From an uncultured Oscillospiraceae bacterium (GTDB taxonomy: Bacteria > Bacillota_A > Clostridia > Oscillospirales > Oscillospiraceae): a DNA stretch of 10,813 nt. The stretch spans positions 1-10,813 of the forward strand of contig CAJUAW010000099.1 of NCBI GenBank assembly GCA_910584605.1. The letters are read 5' to 3'. The notes beneath the pieces are model-generated. The model was given only the letters and a program-made list of their open reading frames with translations. It had not been told where the DNA came from and did not search any database. The translations under genes were made by a program, and so were the position numbers. Below are positions 5,740-10,813 of the stretch, one piece after another (position 1 is the first letter of the stretch; each line of letters opens with the position of its first letter).

Positions 5740-8700
5740 AGATGCTGACCTCCAGCCGGTGCTCCCCCGTCAGCTCTCTCAGAGGCACGCCTCCCTCCGC
5801 CGGTTTCCCGTCCAGGAGGGCAGAATAGGTCCCTGTCCGCGTCACCAAAAGGGCCAGCGTTCCTCCAGGCAGCCGCCACTCTGCCTCGAAGCCCGGCCAG
5901 TCCGGGGGCAGGTTGGGCTCCACGGTGAGGCGGCCCTCCGCCACCTTCAGCCCAAGCAGCTCCCGGACGGCCACCTGCCAGTACCACCCCGCCGCCCCGG
6001 TGTACCAGGACCAGCCCGACCGGCCCACCCGGCCGGGGGCGTGGGACACATCGGCGGCGATGACGTAGGGCTCCGCCCGGTAAATGCCGGTGGGGTGGTT
6101 TTCCGGAAGGAGGGCCTGTAAAACCGCCCAACCGTCCTTGGGCCGGTCCAGCCGGAAGCAGGCCATGGCCAGCCAGACGGAGGCGTGGGTATACTGTCCG
6201 CCGTTCTCCCGCACCCCGGCGGGGTAGCCCTTGATATAGCCGGGGTCCTTCTCCCCCTCGCCGTCAAAGGCGGGGTCGAACAGCCGCACCACCCCCGCCT
6301 CCCGGTCGAACAGCCGGTCCAGGGCGGCGGAGACGGCCTCGTCTGCCCGCTGGCGGTCCGTCCCGCTGGGGAACACCGCGAAAGACTGGGCGATGGAATC
6401 GATCTGGCACTGGCCGCTCTGGGCGGAGCCAAGCGGAGCGCCGTCCCGGTAGTAGCCCCGGCGGTACCACCGGCCGTCCCAGGCGGCCTGGGCCGCCTGG
6501 ATGAGGGCGTCCGCATGGCGCAGCAGGTCGTCGGCCCGGGCCTCCTCGTCCATCCTCCGGCACAGAACGGAAAAATCCTGGAGTACCGCCGCCAAAAACC
6601 AGGTGAGCCACTCCGATTCTCCCTCCACCCGGTCCATGCCGTCGTTCCAGTCGCCGCTCCCCATCCGGGCCAGGCCGTGGGGACCGGTCCCCCGGTCCAG
6701 GGCGCACCGGATGGCCGCCAGGCCGTGGCGGTAGAGGCTGTCCCCCTTCCCGCTCACCTGGGGGACCTCATAGCGGTCCTTCTCCCCCGGCTCCAGGGGC
6801 TTGGCGGTCAGATAGGGGACCTCCTCCTCCAGAACGGCCCAGTCCCCGGTGACCGCGCAGTACCGGCACAACACCCAGGGCAGCCACAGCAGGTCATCGG
6901 AGATGCGGGTACGCACTCCGGCCCCCTGGGGCGGGTGCCACCAGTGCTGGACGTCCCCCTCCTCAAACTGCCGGGAGGCGGCCAGAAGGAGCTGCTCCCG
7001 GGCCCGCTCCGGCCAGGTGTATACCAGGGCCGCCGCGTCTTGGAGCTGGTCCCGGAAGCCAAAGGCCCCGCCGTTCTGGTACTGGCTGGTCCGGGCCATC
7101 AGCCGGCAGGCGGCCACCTGGTAGAGGCACCAGCCGTTCAGATAGCGGTCCAAAGCGGCGGACGGCGTTTTTACGGTGAGGGCGGACACCTTCTCCCGCC
7201 ACCAGGTCAGGGTCTGCTCCTGCTCCTGCCAAAACCCCTCCCGGAAGAAGCGGGAGCAGGGGGTCCCCTCCTTCTCCTTGGTGACCAGCGCCGCCGGCTG
7301 TCCGCCGGACAGGGCGGCGGAGATGGGCGTCCCCTCCCCCAGGCGGTACAGCAGCCGTCCGCTCCCCCCGGCCAGAGTAAAGCGGAGAACCCTTCGGTTC
7401 TCCTCCAGGGGGACGAAGCCCTCGGTGGTCAGCGTCCCGCCGGGCAGCTCCTTCTCCCACCGGGCGAAGCCGGGGCCGTAGGTGACGGTGCAGGGCAGTC
7501 CGTCCCCGGCGGCAAAGACGGAGTATTCCTGTTCCCCGATCCGGACGGTGATCTGTTCCGGCCCGCCCACCGCCAGCGGGTCGTTGGCCCAGGGGGTCAG
7601 CCTGCCCTCCCGGGCGTTGCCGCCGGTCCACAGGAGGCCCGCCCCTGTCTCATCGGTGAGCCAGCCGAACTCAGGATTACATAACACCTGCGACCAGCCC
7701 ACCGGCGGCAGCCGCTCCCCGGCGTGGATGAGAACGGTATCCCCCTCCATGGTCCAGGGAGCGGGACCGGGCTCCAGGCAGACGGCGGGCGGCGGACTGA
7801 CCGTCTCCTCCGCCGCCCCCTCCTCCAAAGGCAGCCCCGCCTTGGCCCAAGCCAGTACCGCCGGGGCGGCAGTCGGGACGGCCAGGTGGACGCCCCCCTT
7901 GGCCCCCAGAGCGGATTCCGCCCCCAGCTTGTTCAGCTCCTCTGTCAGGGCGGTACGGATGGGACGGCGGTAGTCGCCCCCCTCTTCCAGCAGGAGAACC
8001 AGGTCGAAGGGGTACCCCGCCCGGGTGAGCATCTGGTGCCAGCGGCACCAGAGCACGGCCCGCTCCACGTCCTCCTCTCCGGACAGCTGTCCGGCGGCGA
8101 TGGGCAGGTCCCCGGAGATGCCGTAGGGCCACAGGGCGGACTGGGGCGGGCGGTCCGGGTTCGGTTCTCCTCCGTTCAGGCGGGCCAGCAGGTCAAAGGC
8201 GGCCAGGGCCTCCTGCTCGCTGAGGGCCAGCCTCTGGGCAATGGGAGCCAAAGAGGCGGACGCTCCCTCCCGGCCCTCCAGCATCCGCCGGGCCCCCGCC
8301 TGAGCGGACTGGGCGCTGTCCCCCAGCGCCAGGGCCAGTGAAATCGTCTTCCGCTCCCCCGGCGGCAGGGAGACGGGAATGCGCACCATCAGACAGGGGT
8401 CGGAGCCCACATCCCCCTGGAGCGGGCCGGGCCTCCGGTGGGGCAGGGCCCGCAGCCCGCCCCGGCCCAGAGCGGCGGAACGGTCCAGGGCGGCGGAGGT
8501 TCCCGTCCCCGTCCAGGCGGCGTACAGGTACACGCTCTCCTCCTCCCCTCTGGGGCGGCGGTGGAACAGAGCGCCATTTCCCTCCAGGGAGCACTCCAGA
8601 AACAGCCGGGAGAAGGCGGGGTGGGCGTCAAAATCCCGCTGGGGACAGAGGACCGGCTCCAGGTACAGGAGCAGCTCCCCCTCCAGCCGCTTCTTCCCCT

Positions 8701-10813
8701 TCCAGCTCAGTTCTACCCGCCGCAGCGCCCCGTTTTCCCGCCGGGGGACGGTCACCGTGGTCCGGGCTGTCAAGCCCTCCCGCTCCAGGCTCCAGGACGC
8801 GTGCCCGGCATCGAAGGCCCAGCCATAGCTCCCCTCCTTCTGGTACAGCGGGGCGGGGGTCAGCCCCGTCACCCCGCTGGGACCGCAGAAAAAGGCGGAT
8901 ACCCCCGCCGGAGCATAGTATTCTCCCGGCCGGGCCAGGGTAACGGCCAGCTTCCCCGCCTGGCACTGGGTCAGGCCGTTGTCGCAGGCCAGCAGGCTGA
9001 AGCTGCCGTTGGACAGCAGCTGGCACCGGGGTTCCTTCCGGCCAAAGCCTTCCCCCTCCCGGGCCAGGGCGGGTCCGGCGGCAGGACGGAGCTTTTTGGG
9101 GAAATCCCGCTCCTCCTGCTTCATGATGGGCGCGCCCACCGGCACCCGCTCCTGGAGCAGCTCCCGGTAGGCGGACATGTCGCAGTCCTTCATGAACCGC
9201 TTCTGCATCACGTTGTCCCGCAGGGCGTTGTCGATGGCCACCAGGCTCATCCCCAGGTGGTGGGACATATAGGAGCGGACCACCTCGTAGTCCTCCCCGC
9301 CGGCCAGGCGGGAGGGGGTGTAGTCCACCGCCTCGTACAGGCCGTAGCGGCCCTCCAGCCCCATGTCCCGCAGGCGGCGCAGGTTGCGTAGGGCGCTGCG
9401 GGGGGCCAGCAGCAGCGCCAGAAAGGAGGAGTAGGGGGAGACCACCAGCTCTGCGTCCAGCCCCCGCTTCAGCCCCAGGGCCTGGACGCCGTGGGCCTTG
9501 TACTGGTAGCTCAGGCCGGGGTCGAAGGCGCAGAAGCCCGATTCGGAGATGCCCCAGGGGGTTTTGGTCTTGTCCCCCCGGCGCTTCTGGGCGTAGACAC
9601 AGAAGGACAGCGTCTCATACAGGAAGGAATTGGGCTCGCAGGGCATGAGGAGGTTGGGCATGAAATACTCGAACATGGTGCCCGTCCAGGAGGCCATGCC
9701 GCAGTAGTCGTTGTCCCCCAGCAGCATCCGGCCCAGCCGCCGCCAGTGGCGGGCGGGGACCTCTCCCCGGGCCACCGCGATAAAGCTGGTCTGCCGGGCC
9801 TCGCTGGCCATCAGGTCGTAAAAGCCGTCGGTGAGCCGGTCCTGCTCCACCTCATAGCCGATGGAGAACAGCCGCCGCTCCCGGTCGAAGAGGGGGGCGC
9901 AGTCCATGGCGCCGGACAGCTTCTCCGCCCGGCGGGCCAGCACGTCCTCCCCCCACTGGTACAGCCCCTCCCGCAGGGCGATGAGACAGCCCCGCAGATT
10001 GCCGCTGTCTACCGTAGACACATACCGGGGGTGGAGGGGGGTTCCGGTGGATGTGTCGTACCAGTTGTACAGATGGCCCTTCCACTTGTCCAGTCTCTCC
10101 ACCGTGTCCAGGATGTGAGCGATCAGCTCCGCCGCCCGCTTCTGGGGCAGCAGGTCCAGGTCCGCCGCCGCCATCACCGACAGCAGGGCCATACCGATGT
10201 TGGTGGGGGAGGTCCGCCGGGCCAGGGCGGGGCCGGGCTGCTCCTGCCAGTTGTCCGGGGGGAGGTAACCGTCCTCGGGGCGGAGGAATTTGTCAAAATA
10301 ACGCCAGATCAGGGCGGCCTGGTGGAGGAGGAAGGCCCGATCGGCGGGAGGCAGGGCCTTTCCCCTGCGGGAGGGACGGCTCACCGCCCAGGCCAGCACC
10401 GGGGCCAGCAGCCAGACCAGACCTACCGCTCTCCCAAAGCGGAGCTGGGCAAAGAGGACTACGAAAATCCCCGCCGCCGCCGAAAACCAGGCCGTCTTAT
10501 AATAAAACCAGACGCTCCCCTTCCCCTTCTCCGTCTGGGCGGCGGTGACCCAGGCCAGCAGGTTTTTGTGGGACACGGTCATCCGCCACAGGGCGGAGGA
10601 GATGGCTGTCAGGCAGATATAGGTCTGATAGGGCAGGAAGATCAGCTGAATGGCGGTCTGCAAAATGGCCCCGGCCAGACCGGCGATGACGGTGGAGTGG
10701 TACCGCCGCCGTTTGCCGCTGCGGCGGACCGCCAGCTCCGCCCCGGACAGCAGCAGATTGGAGGCCGCCGCCACCACCGCCACGCCCCCCGCCCAGGCAA
10801 AGACCGTCCCGGA
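5738..10813 (-). CDS. Cyclic beta-1,2-glucan synthase (NdvB/ChvB type), C-terminal 1691 residues
   Basis: Membrane enzyme that makes cyclic beta-1,2-glucan from UDP-glucose. The frame is open to the window edge (first codons SGTVFAWAGG), so the N-terminal part, expected to carry GT84, is missing. Relatives are about 2,800 residues. Numbering below counts from the codon at 10783. Hydrophobic helices fill about 1-65 and 96-135. The glucoamylase-like cyclisation domain (PF10091/GH189) spans about 150-560, with RTSPTNIGMALLSVMAA, GDNDYCGMASWTGTMFEYFMP and YKAHGVQALGLKR. A GH94 region follows: a beta-sandwich to about 870, ALWPYGISGDLPI (884-896), a second sandwich with NPEFGWLTDETGAG and RLTPWANDP, then an (alpha/alpha)6 barrel with FRDQLQDAAAL, EGDVQHWWHPPQG and SDDLLWLPW. 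The barrel also holds GDWNDGMD (1377-1384, catalytic Asp region) and WYTGAAGWYWQV. By analogy GT84 elongates, GH189 cyclises and GH94 trims chain length by phosphorolysis. The family call is firm; the cyclic product in this host is inferred. Confidence 0.93.
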   Translation of the reverse strand, partial: SGTVFAWAGGVAVVAAASNLLLSGAELAVRRSGKRRRYHSTVIAGLAGAILQTAIQLIFLPYQTYICLTAISSALWRMTVSHKNLLAWVTAAQTEKGKGSVWFYYKTAWFSAAAGIFVVLFAQLRFGRAVGLVWLLAPVLAWAVSRPSRRGKALPPADRAFLLHQAALIWRYFDKFLRPEDGYLPPDNWQEQPGPALARRTSPTNIGMALLSVMAAADLDLLPQKRAAELIAHILDTVERLDKWKGHLYNWYDTSTGTPLHPRYVSTVDSGNLRGCLIALREGLYQWGEDVLARRAEKLSGAMDCAPLFDRERRLFSIGYEVEQDRLTDGFYDLMASEARQTSFIAVARGEVPARHWRRLGRMLLGDNDYCGMASWTGTMFEYFMPNLLMPCEPNSFLYETLSFCVYAQKRRGDKTKTPWGISESGFCAFDPGLSYQYKAHGVQALGLKRGLDAELVVSPYSSFLALLLAPRSALRNLRRLRDMGLEGRYGLYEAVDYTPSRLAGGEDYEVVRSYMSHHLGMSLVAIDNALRDNVMQKRFMKDCDMSAYRELLQERVPVGAPIMKQEERDFPKKLRPAAGPALAREGEGFGRKEPRCQLLSNGSFSLLACDNGLTQCQAGKLAVTLARPGEYYAPAGVSAFFCGPSGVTGLTPAPLYQKEGSYGWAFDAGHASWSLEREGLTARTTVTVPRRENGALRRVELSWKGKKRLEGELLLYLEPVLCPQRDFDAHPAFSRLFLECSLEGNGALFHRRPRGEEESVYLYAAWTGTGTSAALDRSAALGRGGLRALPHRRPGPLQGDVGSDPCLMVRIPVSLPPGERKTISLALALGDSAQSAQAGARRMLEGREGASASLAPIAQRLALSEQEALAAFDLLARLNGGEPNPDRPPQSALWPYGISGDLPIAAGQLSGEEDVERAVLWCRWHQMLTRAGYPFDLVLLLEEGGDYRRPIRTALTEELNKLGAESALGAKGGVHLAVPTAAPAVLAWAKAGLPLEEGAAEETVSPPPAVCLEPGPAPWTMEGDTVLIHAGERLPPVGWSQVLCNPEFGWLTDETGAGLLWTGGNAREGRLTPWANDPLAVGGPEQITVRIGEQEYSVFAAGDGLPCTVTYGPGFARWEKELPGGTLTTEGFVPLEENRRVLRFTLAGGSGRLLYRLGEGTPISAALSGGQPAALVTKEKEGTPCSRFFREGFWQEQEQTLTWWREKVSALTVKTPSAALDRYLNGWCLYQVAACRLMARTSQYQNGGAFGFRDQLQDAAALVYTWPERAREQLLLAASRQFEEGDVQHWWHPPQGAGVRTRISDDLLWLPWVLCRYCAVTGDWAVLEEEVPYLTAKPLEPGEKDRYEVPQVSGKGDSLYRHGLAAIRCALDRGTGPHGLARMGSGDWNDGMDRVEGESEWLTWFLAAVLQDFSVLCRRMDEEARADDLLRHADALIQAAQAAWDGRWYRRGYYRDGAPLGSAQSGQCQIDSIAQSFAVFPSGTDRQRADEAVSAALDRLFDREAGVVRLFDPAFDGEGEKDPGYIKGYPAGVRENGGQYTHASVWLAMACFRLDRPKDGWAVLQALLPENHPTGIYRAEPYVIAADVSHAPGRVGRSGWSWYTGAAGWYWQVAVRELLGLKVAEGRLTVEPNLPPDWPGFEAEWRLPGGTLALLVTRTGTYSALLDGKPAEGGVPLRELTGEHRLEVSI

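Noticed and set aside
6185..7684. 499-codon plus-strand open frame inside the glucan synthase gene
   Set aside because: It is antisense to the conserved GH94 region, with Pro/Gly/Leu-rich low-complexity sequence and no family features.
10781..10783. GTG as start of the glucan synthase gene
   Set aside because: The same frame continues open to 10813 with hydrophobic membrane-helix sequence, and the protein family needs a long N-terminal part. This is an internal Val codon.
5738..10813. Apparent repeats of ggcggcgga/ctccgcc-type words across the glucan synthase gene
   Set aside because: They follow from GC-rich codon use for Ala, Gly and Arg. Spacing and sequence are irregular, so there is no CRISPR or tandem repeat.

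Overview
This window reads as a chromosomal segment from a high-GC member of the Clostridia. The gene set and protein style (an M16 peptidase pair, a CxxC/HEQEH SprA-type protein, strong AAGGAGG ribosome sites) suggest a gut Oscillospiraceae of the Flavonifractor/Lawsonibacter/Pseudoflavonifractor kind. That placement is inference from protein character, not from a search. All six genes lie on the minus strand, so transcription runs from high to low coordinates. Coding density is high, and no stretch over 300 bases lacks a gene. I see no insertion sequence, CRISPR array, tRNA, rRNA or phage gene.

Right half (10813 to 5738): one very large open frame, cut by the window edge at its N-terminal side. 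It encodes the C-terminal 1691 residues of a cyclic beta-1,2-glucan synthase (NdvB/ChvB/Cgs type): membrane helices, then the glucoamylase-like cyclisation domain (PF10091/GH189), then a complete GH94 phosphorylase region. The GT84 glycosyltransferase part should lie just outside the window. A hairpin terminator overlaps its stop codon.

Middle (5650 to 1162): a compact four-gene operon. An extended -10 promoter leads into two M16-family peptidase-like proteins (a degenerate YfmF type and a zinc-motif-bearing YfmH type), then lgt (prolipoprotein diacylglyceryl transferase), then folD (methylene-THF dehydrogenase/cyclohydrolase). The genes are separated by 3 nt, overlap by 4 nt, and are separated by 3 nt. 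Each has a good ribosome site, and a hairpin terminator follows folD. The FolD carries a Gln-to-Leu change at a position normally considered catalytic.

Left end (1152 to 1): a single-gene unit encoding a 262-residue SprA-related putative metalloprotease with its own sigma-A promoter and two tandem terminators. After it come a consensus promoter and the first 28 codons of leuS (leucyl-tRNA synthetase), which runs out of the window. The leuS leader is too short for a T-box.

No wholly new system is obvious. The items most worth a second look are the Gram-positive cyclic glucan synthase, the FolD catalytic substitution, the orphan SprA-type protein, and the coupling of the M16 pair with lgt.
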